Source of the DNA: Sepioteuthis lessoniana
Taxonomy: Eukaryota > Mollusca > Cephalopoda > Myopsida > Loliginidae
Reading direction: 5' to 3'
Assembly (NCBI GenBank): GCA_963585895.1
Contig: OY757904.1
Coordinates: forward strand, 61,521,702 to 61,585,701
Length of the DNA: 64,000 nucleotides
Shown: piece by piece, positions 31,900 to 43,699 of the stretch
How the letters are laid out: every line of letters starts with the position of its first letter
Numbering within the stretch: position 1 is the stretch's first letter
Translations under genes and position numbers: made by a program
The notes under the pieces: generated by a model
The model's database searches: none
What the model saw: only the letters and a program-made list of their open reading frames with translations
What the model was told of the DNA's origin: nothing

Positions 31900-32290
31900 G
31901 TCCGTTAATGTCCGGTGTTGTACCCAACCTTTTTATTTATAAACAATGACAGCACGGAGTTCCCTGATAACCCGTCCCTTTCATCCGTGGATCCGACTAG
32001 GTAACCTATACTGCATCCAGTACAATATCCGTACAGAGCTGATGTACATAGGTCATTGCTCCTCAGCCAACACTGGCGCGTCAGTGTATTGGAGTCCATG
32101 AGAGAACGTCGCGTATGAGTTCGTCCTTACTTTTCTAGCAGTACACTGCATGTCTTGTTCGTCTTACTTGGATATTTTGTAAGATGGGAGGTAAGATGAC
32201 CGTACAACAACTACTTTGTGAGGTACTGTTTTTAAGATTTGTTCAAAACAGTACATAACATTTTTGTATAGTTTCTGCATATAATTTTAC
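31900..32290 (-). mobile_element. RTE-like LINE 3' fragment, decayed
   Basis: Aligns with the 3' region at 63400-63720: GCATGTCTTGTTCGTCTTAC, then GGGAGGTAAGATGACCGTAC, then TTTGTGAGGTACTG. No open frame is left. Confidence 0.7.
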
Positions 32291-32291
32291 C

Positions 32292-32752
32292 AGTGGTTAA
32301 CAAGATAGGCTTTCACTAGTGCTTAGCAACAAGGTATACTTTCACTAGTGCTTAGCTGTAAGATATACTTTCATTAATAGCTAGAAAGAAGATATACTTT
32401 CATTAGAGGTTAGCATTAAGGTATAATTTCATTAATGGTTAGCAACAAGAAATACTTTCACGACTGGTTAACAAGATATACGTTCACTAGTGTTTAATAA
32501 TAAGATATACTTTCATTAGTGGTTTCCAACGGGAAAAGAATTTAACTATTGGTTAGCATCAAGTTTTACTCAGCTAAGTGGTTTGCAATGGGAATTAATT
32601 TCACTGTTGGTTAGCAATAAGTTATACTTTCAATAGCAGCTAGCAACGTGGCATAACTTCACTACCGTTTAACAAGATATATTTTTACTGGTTGTTAGCA
32701 ACAAAGATATACTTTTAGTAATGATATTTAGCAACAAGATTCAATTTCATTT
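32292..32752. repeat. 31-bp minisatellite, about 15 diverged copies
   Basis: Unit resembles TAGCAACAAGATATACTTTC plus ACTAGTGGT. It is bounded on the right by SINE-A 3' sequence. A 115-bp block of it (32628-32745) reappears inverted at 33871-33995. Confidence 0.9.
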
Positions 32753-32796
32753 GCGTCTTTACGAAATTCCTTCCCCAAAACAAAGTTCTGCATTTA

Positions 32797-32905
32797 CCCC
32801 ACCCAGCTATGGATTAAATAGTATCACTGTGGTTCTTCTACAATGATGGCTTTGAAATTAAATAATACGTGAGGGTTGATATGCCATTAAACCAAGAAAG
32901 AAGCC
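32797..32905 (+). mobile_element. SINE-A 3' half
   Basis: CCCAGCTATGGATTAAATAG, then GTGAGGGTTGATATGCCATT, then AAACCAAGAAAG. The head is replaced by the minisatellite. Confidence 0.82.
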
Positions 32906-33025
32906 ATAAAACATCCTATATCAAGACTGGTCTACCTTCAGATTTTACGAAAACTTTAAGAATTATCCTAATGCACAAACTCTATAGTCTGCTGGAAAGT
33001 GCACGAAACATGAACCTCTTGAACA

Positions 33026-33027
<2 letters not shown>

Positions 33028-33073
<46 letters not shown>

Positions 33074-33085
33074 GCGTGTGTGTGT
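33028..33085. repeat. (CT)n(TA)n(GT)n compound microsatellite
   Basis: CT tract 33028-33053, TA tract 33055-33073, then GT. Confidence 0.97.
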
Positions 33086-33762
33086 GTCTTGGGAATTTTT
33101 TCTCTTAGTGGCCCAGTCATCTATTGTAAATGAATAAATAAAAACTTAAAATGCTATAAGATAAAGGTCAATATAGAAAATGTATTCGATACCAGGCAAA
33201 AGTGGATATGGAGACTCTAGACGAGTCAGTGTTCTTAAAAGAAGCAAGACTTGAGAAATATCTGAAGCTGTTAGGAATTTCCTTTATAAAGCCGTGCTAA
33301 AGTTAAACCATTATATAGACTGAATAAAGAAAATATAGAAGTTATAGCGAAAAGTTAACTTCTTCAGGGTAAAGAAATTACTGCGCATGCCTTTTCCCAT
33401 TTTGTGAGGAGAAAAGGTCGATGAAATTATCTGACAGTATTTCAAAGAGAGGTTGTAGTTTCTGCAGGATATCTTCAGCCTCTTGCCTTTTTTATTCACT
33501 GTGAAACCATTTTCTTTTGTTAGATATACTGAAGTTCGTAATACACAATCTAGATAGATTATGAATAGAAATAATGCAAATTATCGTAAACTTTAATAAA
33601 AGCAGCTATACGTCATTGATTTATTATTATTTAAACGACCATTTTGAAGCCTTTACGCAGTATAAATAATTTATTATAATTTTTTTAAAGATTTAGCGCA
33701 GAAGCCTTTCTTGGTACAGACAGATATCATTGCTGTTGATTTATTTTACGAATACACATAAA
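33086..33762. other. Unassigned spacer
   Basis: AT-rich, no family recognised. Confidence 0.55.
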
Positions 33763-34118
33763 AGGGTAACTCCGTGGTGTAACTAAAGTGCTGAACTGAA
33801 AAATCCTCGTAAGTGACTTCGAAATCCAGTCGCGCTATTACGTCCACTTTCGGATTAAAATACTTGTTGCTGAACATGATTGAAAGACTATCTTGTTGCA
33901 AATCATTACAAAAAGTATATCTTTGTTGCTAACAACCAGTGAAAGTATATCTTGTTAAACGGTAGTGAAGTTATGCCACGTTGCTAGTTGAAAGGAACTA
34001 ATCTCCTTATTCTCCTAGCGATAGTTTAAATAGTATCGCTACTTTTCGTCTATAATGCTGGATTTGCTTTTAAATAAGCCACGAAGGTTAATATGCCATT
34101 AAACAAAGAAACCTAACC
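33763..34118 (+). mobile_element. SINE-A carrying an inverted minisatellite block
   Basis: Head TCCGTGGTGTAACTAAAGTG (33770), then CTTTCGGATTAAAATACTT (33847). At 33871-33995 the reverse complement of 32628-32745 is inserted. SINE-A resumes AAGGAACTAATCTCC (33992) and ends TATGCCATTAAACAAAGAAA (34092). Confidence 0.88.
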
Positions 34119-34290
34119 GAACAAAATACTGTATAATTGCGAGCGTAGTGAACCCTGTGCAATACAGCCAAAATGCTGGTAGGATCTACGACAAAGCAGC
34201 GCTGAATTCATTACTATATATACCGTATATAAGATGTACTAAATAGTACACATTGCTTATATAGGAGGGCAAGTTTAAAACTTAAACGGC

Positions 34291-34690
34291 CCCGTAAGCT
34301 AGGGCTGTAGAATATACCGACTGCTTCTCTGCAAAAAGGTAAGACTCCCCCAACGAGTGTCCTGGTTATGACACAAACAATCTGATGGTGAATCTCCAGT
34401 AATGCTAGAGCTTTGGAGAATGCAGAGTACCCCTTTATTGCCATTCCTTCCAGTTCCACTCTGGATCGGAATGGTAGCACCTGATAGGGTCCTATCTATG
34501 GGTTAAATAAAACTAAACTGTGTACATATGCTATCTATTTAAAATAGAACTGTTTTGACAATTAAACTGTATACTTATGCTAAATCGAATTGTTTTTTAA
34601 TAGAGTGGTTTATATGTATAAAAATTGATTTGGCATTAAATAACCTACACTGTTTGATACGCCTTAAAATCAAACCAAACCAAATCAAAC
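34291..34690 (+). mobile_element. SINE-C, short internal array
   Basis: Head GTAAGCTAGGGCTGTAGAAT, full mid-part, about two internal units, then tail GGCATTAAATAACCTACACT. About 400 bp, so at least two internal units fewer than the 573-bp copy. Confidence 0.9.
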
Positions 34691-34929
34691 TTAAACTTAA
34701 GAATTTTAAATTATTGTCTCACCTACCCTAAGAAACCTTTCTTTTTTTAATTGATGAAAAAATGAGAAATACAACTCTGAAACAAAACCTATTTTATTAA
34801 ATAGCAAAACTTTCTGGGAACATACCTCAAATTAAATTGGATAATTTCTTTTAATTAATAACCGAAATTTTGTTTTCCAATCCTCGAAGAACAAATTATG
34901 GAATCACTAAATTATAAAGAAAAAATATG
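34691..34929. other. AT-rich spacer
   Basis: Nothing recognised. Confidence 0.5.
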
Positions 34930-35200
34930 GCATCACCAAAACAAAAGTCTAATTTTTATTTTGTAACCCCCTCTACTAGTCTTTGTAATATCCTTAATTC
35001 TTCGAAGCATGGAATTAATTAATAAAAAATATTTTTCATCGACTTGCTTCTGCCTTTCTCGAATTGACAAATTTGCATTACAGTTTAGAACCTTGATATG
35101 TGCTATTTTTTTCACTGCCACCATAAATTTTCATTCGGATTAAGATACGAAATATTTGCTGGCCATTTTATTCAATCAATATGCCATCCTTGAAGAAACT
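34930..35200 (-). pseudogene. Tc1/mariner transposase C-terminal relic
   Basis: The minus strand reads PANISYLNPNENLWWQ near 35110-35160, the Tc1 block just before the last catalytic acidic residue (here ENLW). Then comes a 63-codon frame (34933-35124) ending LINSMLRRIKDITKTSRGGYK, the standard C-terminal motif. It is split by a stop and 5'-truncated. No inverted repeats are visible. Confidence 0.78.
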
Positions 35201-35348
35201 GAATGAAGAGCCACCGATAGTTTGCAAGAGATTGAACAAAGTAACCAGTCAACATTTCCCATATGCAGCCAGACATTTCATACATCTCTCAAAATCCAGC
35301 AGACAAAGAAGAATATTCTTATCAATCTTTTTCTTTTAAGAAGCCATA

Positions 35349-35352
<4 letters not shown>

Positions 35353-35389
<37 letters not shown>

Positions 35390-35424
35390 TGTATATATAT
35401 ATATATATAGATAGATAGATAGAT

Positions 35425-35490
<66 letters not shown>
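35353..35490. repeat. Compound (GT)n, (TA)n, (GATA)n, (CA)n, (TA)n
   Basis: Five microsatellite types in a row. ORF 35222-35410 ends inside it. Confidence 0.97.
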
Positions 35491-35494
<4 letters not shown>

Positions 35495-35746
35495 TGCTTA
35501 ATTTTTTTTGATATTCATAGTTCTACTATTTTAAAACAAAAGTAGGCAGAATTAATTACTAGACACATGAATACATAGAATTTATGATAGAAAATTCAAC
35601 ATGAATTTTTCTAATGCATAAAATCGTTTTGTTCTTTGTGAAGAAAACTCTTTAAAATCATACTGTCCAAAATATAAAGAAATAACTGTCTCTGTGAAAA
35701 AAAACATTGTCATCCTGAAACTGATTTCCTTTCAACACTGTAAGCC

Positions 35747-36021
35747 CGTGGTGTAATGGTTATCGTGGCAAGAATTGGACACGAGTTCAAACCATGGAGT
35801 GATTGCATTTCACATAGCACTAATACCCTTGGGAAAGGTATGAACCCAATTATTCTCCCTCCAGCTATGGGTAAAGAGTAGGGCAGACTAGGTTCTTCAT
35901 CCTTGGTGAGGCAACTAGTCTAGGAGAAGGAAAAACTCTGAATTCAAACCTGTTAAACTCCGCTTAAAAAAAATTGACCTTGTGTCATATCCTGCCCGAG
36001 CGGAGGGGTTGGGTAAATATG
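35747..36021 (+). mobile_element. SINE-D with 7-bp target duplication
   Basis: GTAAGCC at 35740-35746 and 36022-36028. A-box CGTGGTGTAATGGTTATCGT, B-box ACGAGTTCAAACC, tail CCCGAGCGGAGGGGTTGGGT. Confidence 0.9.
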
Positions 36022-36028
36022 GTAAGCC

Positions 36029-36631
36029 AGTTTCCCTTACTTCTCTTTTATTATTGTGTCTAAAAGAACAAATTCCTGCGGTAAAAATTATGGACTAGAA
36101 ACTCATTATTCTTATGAAAAAAAAAAAATCCAATAAAACCACATGTAAAATATCTTAATGGAAACCTAAAAGAATCAATTTTTTTTTGTTTTATAATGAC
36201 TTACCTTGTTGCTCCTTGTTTTAGTTGTTGAATTTATTCGGAATATGATGGTAATGAGCAAAGTGCTTAATAAAATGAGAAGTCATTGAATTTCCCTCGT
36301 ATTTATACTGTCATCGACCGACTGTAAACGCTTATCTGTAAGGAACAACAGATTGCTTCTTAGCTTATTACGTGATGTTTTAACAAATGATAAAGGAAAA
36401 ACAAGCAAATAGGGAATTTACGTGAGTAAATCGCAACTATAGCCTTATCGCTCCCATAAGTTAGATTGTAATGGCTTTCTCATCGGTTGTTCAGTGAATA
36501 CAGAAACATCCTAAACTTGGCTAATTCTAATAGAGATTTGATTTAAAATTCAGTTAAATAGGCTCATAAAAATACATGATATCTTCTGCTAATATTTCTC
36601 TGATTCATAATTTCTTATACTCAGGTCAGTT
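36029..36631. other. Unassigned spacer
   Basis: AT-rich with poly-A and poly-T runs; no family recognised. Confidence 0.55.
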
Positions 36632-37625
36632 TTTTTTATGGAATGTCAATCTTCGTGGATTATTTAATGCCAAAGTCATCTTTCTGGAGGGACAGTCGTG
36701 GTATTATTTAATGCCAAAGTCATCCTTCTGGAGGGACAGTAGTGGTACTATTCAATGCCAAAATCATCTTTCTGGAAGGACAGTAGTGGTAATATTTAAT
36801 GCCAAAGTCATCCTTCTGGGGGGACAGTAGTGGTACTACCTAATGCTAAAGTCAGCCTTCTGGAGGGAAGTAATGGTACTATTTAATGCCAAAGTTATCA
36901 AACCGGAGGGACAGTTGTATTAATACCAATGACATCCTTCTGGAAAAGCAGTAATGATACTATTTCATGCCAAATGTTATATAGCCGTGATGAGGAAGAA
37001 ACCACAACACTTGGTAATTAAAATATAAAAGTCTCTATTCTTTCTGAAGTAATTGAATGTCTGTAGATGTGTGAGAGACATTAACAGAGACAGGGAAGTA
37101 AAGACAGTATTGACCCATAGTTTCTTTTTCTCTTGACCATACCATGCTGTGCCATCTTCAAGGCCTTACATCTTCTTTTCCAGCCGGGGGCCGCCTGTGG
37201 GCTCTTGGCATCACACTGGCCGTGATTATCTATCTGCCAGCTACAAGGTAAGTCTGACGACAGACTGCTGTAAAACTCCCCATATCTCACGTGGGCATCT
37301 GTCCATATCATTTCACAACGCCCTCAGATTTCTGCTCAACAACGTGACTGTTTCCACTTCCTTCCCGGTTGTTTATACAGGTGAATCCTGCAATCACATT
37401 GTTTACACAGCTGTTAAATCCGGATGTCCGGAGTCAATATGCAACAAAAGGTCATCTTTCTGGAAGGACAGAAGTAGTAATATTTAATGCCAAAGTAATC
37501 CTTCTGGAAGGACAGTAGTGATAGTATTTGATCTATCGCTGGGAGAATAAGAGTTTCATACTTTTTGAAATGATGTTAGTCCGAAAGTGAACATTATTGC
37601 GTGATAGGAACTTGAACTCGCATAT
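36632..37625 (-). repeat. SINE-A-derived 43-bp minisatellite, interrupted by an LTR
   Basis: ATTTAATGCCAAAGTCATCC, then TTCTGGAGGGACAGTAGTGG, repeats about eight times at 36655-36974 and twice more at 37450-37530. It then continues as the rest of SINE-A to GGAACTTGAACTCGCATAT (37609). The unit is an internal segment of SINE-A, so the array arose by expansion within one SINE copy. An LTR (36975-37446) sits inside it. Confidence 0.88.
36975..37446 (-). mobile_element. Solo LTR, family E, 472 bp
   Basis: TGTTATATAGCC to TATGCAACA, inserted in the minisatellite. It has exactly the same length as the copy at 45755-46226 and shares TATTGACCCATA, CTTGACCATA and CATCTGTCCATATCATTTC blocks. The target duplication is unclear (CAAA/AAAG). 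Confidence 0.78.
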
Positions 37626-37774
37626 AGCCAGGATTTCAACTTCCCCTAAAGGTCAGTATCTGTCAATCAAACCGAGTTGACTACTTTTGTCATTCTAGCA
37701 ATTTTAACTATTATAAGGTAATTCGAATGCTACATTAACTGTCAGTAATGGATTTCAGCAATATATTTTGTAAA

Positions 37775-37975
37775 ATCTGTAACATTTACTGAATGGTAAA
37801 ACTCCTCAAAAGTGGTGCCTTCGGTATGACACTGAACTGCATTTGATGGTAAGTTTCCAGTTCCGGAGATATGTAAAGTGCAGACTACCACTACATTGCC
37901 ATTATTCACGGTTCCACTCTTGCTCAAAATGTTAGTACTTGTCATCGTCTAATATGATGGTCAAATAGATGCTTG
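37775..37975 (+). mobile_element. SINE-C head, decayed
   Basis: GTATGACACTGAACTGCATT, AGTTTCCAGTTCCGGAG and CATTGCCATTATTCACGGTT follow SINE-C order with many substitutions. Confidence 0.6.
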
Positions 37976-38442
37976 AAAATTATTTGTATTTGATAGGAAC
38001 GTTTGAAAAAAACCTTTAAGAAAAACTACATAGAAATGTAAGTATGAACGTACAATGAACGTTATTTCATAATCTCTTAGCATAAATTAGCCCAATAAGA
38101 TTTGACATGCCGTCGAAAAAATACATCAATCACTAGAATAAAGCTTTAAAGTGACACAATTTAGAACCCACCCACATAAAAGAATTCCAAAACACCTTTC
38201 ATCAGACAGCAAACAGATTTTTGTCATGGTTGTTCACGCATCACCCCCACAAAATTAGTCTTTATTCACAGTCATTCTGCTAAGATTTTTAAACGAAAAC
38301 TTATATTGCTTTGACTCTTACCAGCTAAGAAATGAATTATCAAGAGGAACATTTATAAAGAGAAATTGTAGCATTCTTTTCTTTGCTAAAATTGCAGGAA
38401 GAAAGGGTGTGGCGTGGCAAGGTTAACGTTGCTCACTTCAAA
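37976..38442. other. Unassigned spacer
   Basis: Nothing recognised. Confidence 0.5.
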
Positions 38443-38470
38443 CAGTGTGTGTGTGTGTGTGAATATGTTT

Positions 38471-38507
<37 letters not shown>
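38443..38507. repeat. (GT)n and (GA)n tracts
   Basis: GT tract 38443-38461, GA tract 38471-38507. Confidence 0.96.
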
Positions 38508-38687
38508 CATGCAGAAAATTAAATTGACATGTTCCGTTTTAAGGATATCTTTATCAAAAATTAAATTTTATTTTGCAAAAACAAAGATGAAAGCTTTATT
38601 TCTCAATATTATTTTAAGTCATTGAGCAAATAGAAATTTCGCTATTTTTTCAGCGTTACCATGCCACACACACACACACATATATAT

Positions 38688-38721
38688 GAGTAAAGTTGGC
38701 GACTGTAGTCGAGTGACCTGA
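38688..38721 (-). mobile_element. SINE-B 3' tail shred
   Basis: GAGTAAAGTTGGCGACTGTA, then GTCGAGTGACC, passing straight into the giant (TA)n. Confidence 0.8.
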
Positions 38722-39124
<403 letters not shown>

Positions 39125-39128
39125 AAGG

Positions 39129-39405
39129 TGCCCGTGGTGTAATGGTTATCGTCGCAGGAATTGGACACGGCGACACGAGGTCAAATCCTGGACTGATTGC
39201 ATTTCACATATGCACTTGGGAAAGGTATGAATCCAATTATTTTCCCTCCAGCTATGGGTAAATAGTAGGGGAGACTAGGTTCTTCAGCCTTGGTGAGGCA
39301 ACTAGTCTAGGAGAAGGAAAACTCTGAATTCAAACCTGTTAAACTCCGCTTAAAAAATTGACCTTGTGTCATATCCTGCCTGAGCGGAGGGGTTGGGTAA
39401 ATATG
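39129..39405 (+). mobile_element. SINE-D
   Basis: A-box CCCGTGGTGTAATGGTTATC, B-box region GAGGTCAAATCCTGG, tail CCTGAGCGGAGGGGTTGGGT. Near-identical to the copy at 22590-22873. Confidence 0.93.
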
Positions 39406-39695
39406 ATATATGGGGGTTTGTGATGGGCTCTCCCGTCGATCTTGACATATGTAGTATATACTCCTAAATAGTATTTTCTCAGGTCTTGAATAATGAGCTC
39501 TCCTTTTTCTAGATCTGGGCCCTTAACAAAGCTAAAGGGCCCAGCCAACCCTACAATTGACCTCATAGCTGGAGAGAGAAAAATAAAACATGATTCCTGG
39601 TTTTCCCAAAATCATTACAGCAAAGTGAAATTCAAACAGCCTAATCCAGAATTTGTACTCAGCTCGCTGAGCCCATTCATTTACGTTAAACATGT

Positions 39696-39696
<1 letters not shown>
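39406..39696. other. Spacer with dispersed-repeat fragment and perfect 8-bp hairpin
   Basis: GGGCTCTCCCGTCGATCTTGA matches 31195. GGGCCCTT (39518-39525) and AAGGGCCC (39535-39542) form a hairpin. The interval may be a further decayed tRNA-headed SINE on the minus strand, but the boxes are too worn to call. Confidence 0.45.

Positions 39697-39738
<42 letters not shown>
39697..39738. repeat. (CA)n(TA)n
   Basis: CA tract followed by TA tract. Confidence 0.96.
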
Positions 39739-40117
39739 AAGATCATCCTCAACATCAAACATACATGGTCCATGTCCAAACTAATAAAAAAAATTTATGA
39801 ACGCCAGTGAGTGAGATAGAAAGGAAAAGAATAAGCAAAGAATCAAAACGATTTCCTTATTTCTTGTTGAAAGATTTCACTTATTCATTCGAATGAAAAA
39901 TTTCGCGTAATAATTCATATGATAAGTGTTCGTTTATTCTACAAATAGTTTATTTTCTTAAAAAATAGTTCTAAGTTAAACTGATTAAAGATCAATATAT
40001 TTTATTCTAAGAAATCTGGAAAGCATTTTTTTGAGTTATCGATAAACAAAGCTTTCGTTTAATTATGGTTATTCTGTTTGTTTTTCCCTCAAAAGTGTAA
40101 CATTATAGGTAGGTACA

Positions 40118-40372
40118 ATAAAAAGAATATAAAAAAATGTGTCCTTACAATAAAAAGAATCTAAAAAGTCTGCACTTACAATGAAAAGACCTTTAAAATA
40201 AAAATGTGTCCTTACAACGAAAAGAATTTAAAAAATAAAAATGTGTCCTTACCATAAAAAGAATCTAAGAAATGCGTTCTTATAATGAAAAGACATTTAA
40301 AATGAGAGTTTGTCCTTATAACGAAGAGAATTTAAAAATAAAAATGTGTCCTTACAATGAAAAGAAGGTAAA
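40118..40372. repeat. A-rich minisatellite, unit about 35 bp, seven copies
   Basis: Repeating AAAATGTGTCCTTACAATGA and AAAGAATCTAAAA with substitutions. Confidence 0.9.
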
Positions 40373-41322
40373 AATTACATGTGAAATATTTCGTATTGTA
40401 ATTTCTTTTTGTTGGTTTACATTTAAAAGAGGATTTTTTAAAAAGTACCTCTTGGTTTAAAAGATTTCATGATTTTTTCAGTCCACAAAAAAATTGAGAA
40501 TTTTTTATTTTATAATTAGTACTAAATTATAAAACAATATTTTTCAAGTTGTATTAAGTTCAACTTTCACTGACTGAATCGGTGTGATATTTAAACATGA
40601 CGGATTTTCTTTTTGTACTTACTTATGAAGAACTCGGAAGAGTTCCAGAAATCGATTGATCTTTTTTTATTATAAATTATATCATTTAGTAAGTTAACAT
40701 CGAAAACTAAATTTTGTTCTTTTTCTTTATCATAAACTTATCAACTTATATGCGCGATTTTAATGTTCACCGACATCTCTTTTCTAAGTTATAAATCGAC
40801 ACGTACAGACGAAAACAGACACAACTACTTTACATACACACATACGCACACACGCACACACATCGAGCTCAGAATAGATTATATTTTAATGGATTGTTAC
40901 CTCAAGCCTCAGCCCAACATTTACTAATTTGATTAAAAACAGGAAAAAATGTTTGTTGTGATATAGCGATCAATGTATTTTTAATGCTAAAAATACTTAA
41001 GACGGCGGCTGAGATGAAAGAGGTTAAATGAATAGAAAAATACTATAGAACGAATTCAGTGCAAACACGGAAAACGAAAGATAAGTCAAAGTGTTTGTGC
41101 GTTCTCCATTATTTCTTTCACTCTTTCTCTAAAACTGTGAATGTATATTTTCATAGGATTAAATAAATTGAATTGACTCTCTTTCATTCTAAAAATAAGC
41201 ATTGCTCACTTAGGTGACCCTACAGTGTGAAATATATTCTAGTCTCAAGGTGAAATATAATTAAATGCGTATGAGTAAGAGTTATGCTAGGACTTCTTAA
41301 ACATTTTACTTTATGCATTCCT
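40373..41322. other. Unassigned spacer
   Basis: AT-rich, no ORF of note. Confidence 0.55.
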
Positions 41323-41327
41323 TGAGG

Positions 41328-41551
41328 GGAATCCCCGAGGTGTAATGGGAAAAATACTGGATTACGGCCTCGAAGTGAGATCGAACTCATGCAACTGTAT
41401 TTAGACTAATACCCTTGAAAAAGGTATGAACCCTCTTATCCTTCTAGATATGGGTTAGATAGTATCACTGTTGTTCTTCAGCAAGGGTGACTTTGGCATT
41501 AAATAACCCATGAAGGTTGATATGTAATTAAGCAAAAGAAACCAAACCATC
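41328..41551 (+). mobile_element. SINE-A
   Basis: Head CCCGAGGTGTAATGGGAAAA with B-box region GAGATCGAACTCATG; tail GAAGGTTGATATGTAATTAA, AAAGAAACCAAACC. Confidence 0.88.
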
Positions 41552-42654
41552 CCTTAGAATCAAATTTAATTTCCTTCAAAAACTGATTGAATATTAAGTT
41601 TTAAAAGAACAAATTTACCACTATTTAATGCAATTTAACTGAAAAAATAATCAGTAACCAAATATCCCAAATATTAAGATGCATGTACGTGAGTTTGTAC
41701 CGCTAATCACTACGTTCTATGTTCAAAGTGATTCTCTGTTAAGTAAACAATAGCCATGGCTAAATCTAGATTTCACCATATAGGGATTGGAAAAGCTTGG
41801 TAAATGGTCTCAACAGTTGTACAAAACTTACAATATTTTGCTACAGTCTTTAATATCTGGCAACTAGTCTAAATGTTCCGGTTATTTTTGTCCTGTTATA
41901 AAGGGATTTATAAATGCAAACTAGTTGATTTACCCTCTAAGGTTACGTCGCCAAAGTTTTGATTACTACAGAGCTCTATAGGGAGGATTTTGAGAAGCCC
42001 TGAATTGCACAATTTACCTTCAGTGTAACCTCGAAAATTGAGAAAATACTTATTTTTTAAAGATCGGCTTGTAAGAGAATGAGATCTAATTTTAGTTTTG
42101 TGACTGAAATATTTCACTGAAAAATTCCTATACAGATGAACCATGAAAGTTATAATCTACTTTGACGAAGTGCATTTGGAGAAATAAACCACGATTGGTG
42201 ACCTTTCTTTTTTATCTATCTTTCTTGAACTATAAGTTATTTTACGGTAATTTGAAAGAGTTTTTTTTATTTCTATGTAGTTCCTTAAAAGAAAAAAACA
42301 AGTTTTTTTGTGTGCAAATTATTTTCTAGTCCAAAAATAAAAGAAGATTTTAAAGATTTAGAAAAAAAAAACAAAGTATACATTTTTACTCACATTAATA
42401 TTTTTTTTCGAACTTTTTTCGGCCAAACATACTATTCCAAAGTGATGCACCGGAAGGAAGTGACACATTCTAATGGCCAGTAATCGAAAGAAATCGCGTA
42501 GGCGGATTTGGCCGACGAAATGGGATAAGGTAAAAGTCCATGATACACTCATAGACTGATGCATGGGAAAAGAGTGACCTCTGAACTGCATGACAGTTAT
42601 TTCCACTTGATGACGATCAAACATGCCATTCCAAAGATTGCGTGGGCGATTGAG
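41552..42654. other. Unassigned spacer
   Basis: At 42420-42640 several short blocks recur imperfectly (CCAAACATACTATTCCAAAG and CAAACATGCCATTCCAAAG). No family named. The ORFs here lack domains. Confidence 0.45.
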
Positions 42655-43160
42655 TGGGTGATTGAACTATTATATAACTCGGTGAGTTGGGGAGAAGAGA
42701 AGTCGGAGACAAGATGTGATAGAGAAAGCCACCGTCCGGCGGAGGGAGCCCTCGGGGCCCCCGAGAGAGTTGGAGATCAGACGAGTTGGAGACAAGATGT
42801 GTTAGGGAAAGCCACCACCCAGCAGAAGGGGCCCTCGGGACCCCTGATGGAGTTTGAGGACCAGACCAGTTGGTGATAAGATGCAGTAGAGAAAGCCTGC
42901 AGAGTGGGCCTCTGGGTCTCCGGTTGAGTAACAGGAGAACGAGAAAGACACAACGCTGATGGCCATAAGAATGGGGGTCAATATATTGCAGTCTTTGTTC
43001 GGTATCAAACTCCTTCTCACAGTAAAACCTTGAGTAACCCTTTCTCGAACCCTTACAATAAAGTGGGAGGTACATATTTTTCTAAAGAAGTTTTTGCTCG
43101 TCCTTTATCATTGTGTCGTTATGATTCTTTCTGCATGAATCTGTATATGACTATATAACA
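42655..43160 (+). mobile_element. LTR, family E, plus orientation, 5'-truncated, with internal triplication
   Basis: TATA box ATTATATAACTC (42668), AATAAAG (43057) and the end CTATATAACA (43160) are in U3-R-U5 order on the plus strand. An about 83-bp block (GTTGGAGA, CAAGATGTG, GAGAAAGCCACC, GGGCCC) occurs three times at 42697-42900. The copy at 17217 has fewer of these units. The LTR start is missing. Confidence 0.72.
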
Positions 43161-43162
43161 AT

Positions 43163-43207
43163 GAAATGAGTCACGAAAGTTGATATGCTTTTAAACAAAG
43201 AAACTAA
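43163..43207 (+). mobile_element. SINE-A/C tail shred
   Basis: GAAAGTTGATATGC, then AAACAAAGAAACTAAAT, directly after the LTR end, suggesting that the LTR landed in or recombined with a SINE. Confidence 0.65.
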
Positions 43208-43536
43208 ATTATTTTCTATCGAATCAAATAATCTAAAATAAAAAAAACAGACAGTAGCTATCTAAAAAGAAATTACAATCAAAACTTTCAAGATAAATTC
43301 CCCAGACTAAATTCTTTTGAATTTTGGATAATCTAATTTTCATAAAACAATGGTTTTGAGGTAATAGACATCACAACAATCAGACTGTATAGCAGATATA
43401 CTGTAATGTTGTTGCCGTATTTCCCCACTTGTAAATCTGGTGTTCAGTTGTATGACCATCAGCAAAAGGTCATTTGCAGAAATGCTCGTATTGTGCGCGA
43501 GAAACAGTTACAGGTTTGACTTGGTATTTATAAAAT
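43208..43536. other. Unassigned spacer
   Basis: Nothing recognised. Confidence 0.5.
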
Positions 43537-43699
43537 GGTCAATCAGTCAAGTAATCGGTAAGAGACAACTAAGGAGCTTAAATTTGGTATCTTTATCAAT
43601 CAGTTAGTTATCGGTAAGAGACAAGCAAGGAGCTTAAATTTGGTATCTTTGACAATCAGTCAAGTTATCGGTAAGAGACAAGTAAAGAGCTTAAATTTC
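43537..43699. repeat. Three tandem copies of a 56-57 bp unit
   Basis: CGGTAAGAGACAA starts near 43556, 43612 and 43669, with AGGAGCTTAAATTTGGTATC in each. Little divergence, so recent. Confidence 0.93.

Noticed and set aside
32292-32752. CRISPR-like regular repeat
   Set aside because: Adjacent diverged 31-bp units without spacers in a eukaryotic repeat context; a minisatellite.
33440-33490. Minus-strand CTGAAGA with flanking AGAGG/CCTCT complementarity and GAAAC
   Set aside because: No stem II and no NUH site; likely chance.
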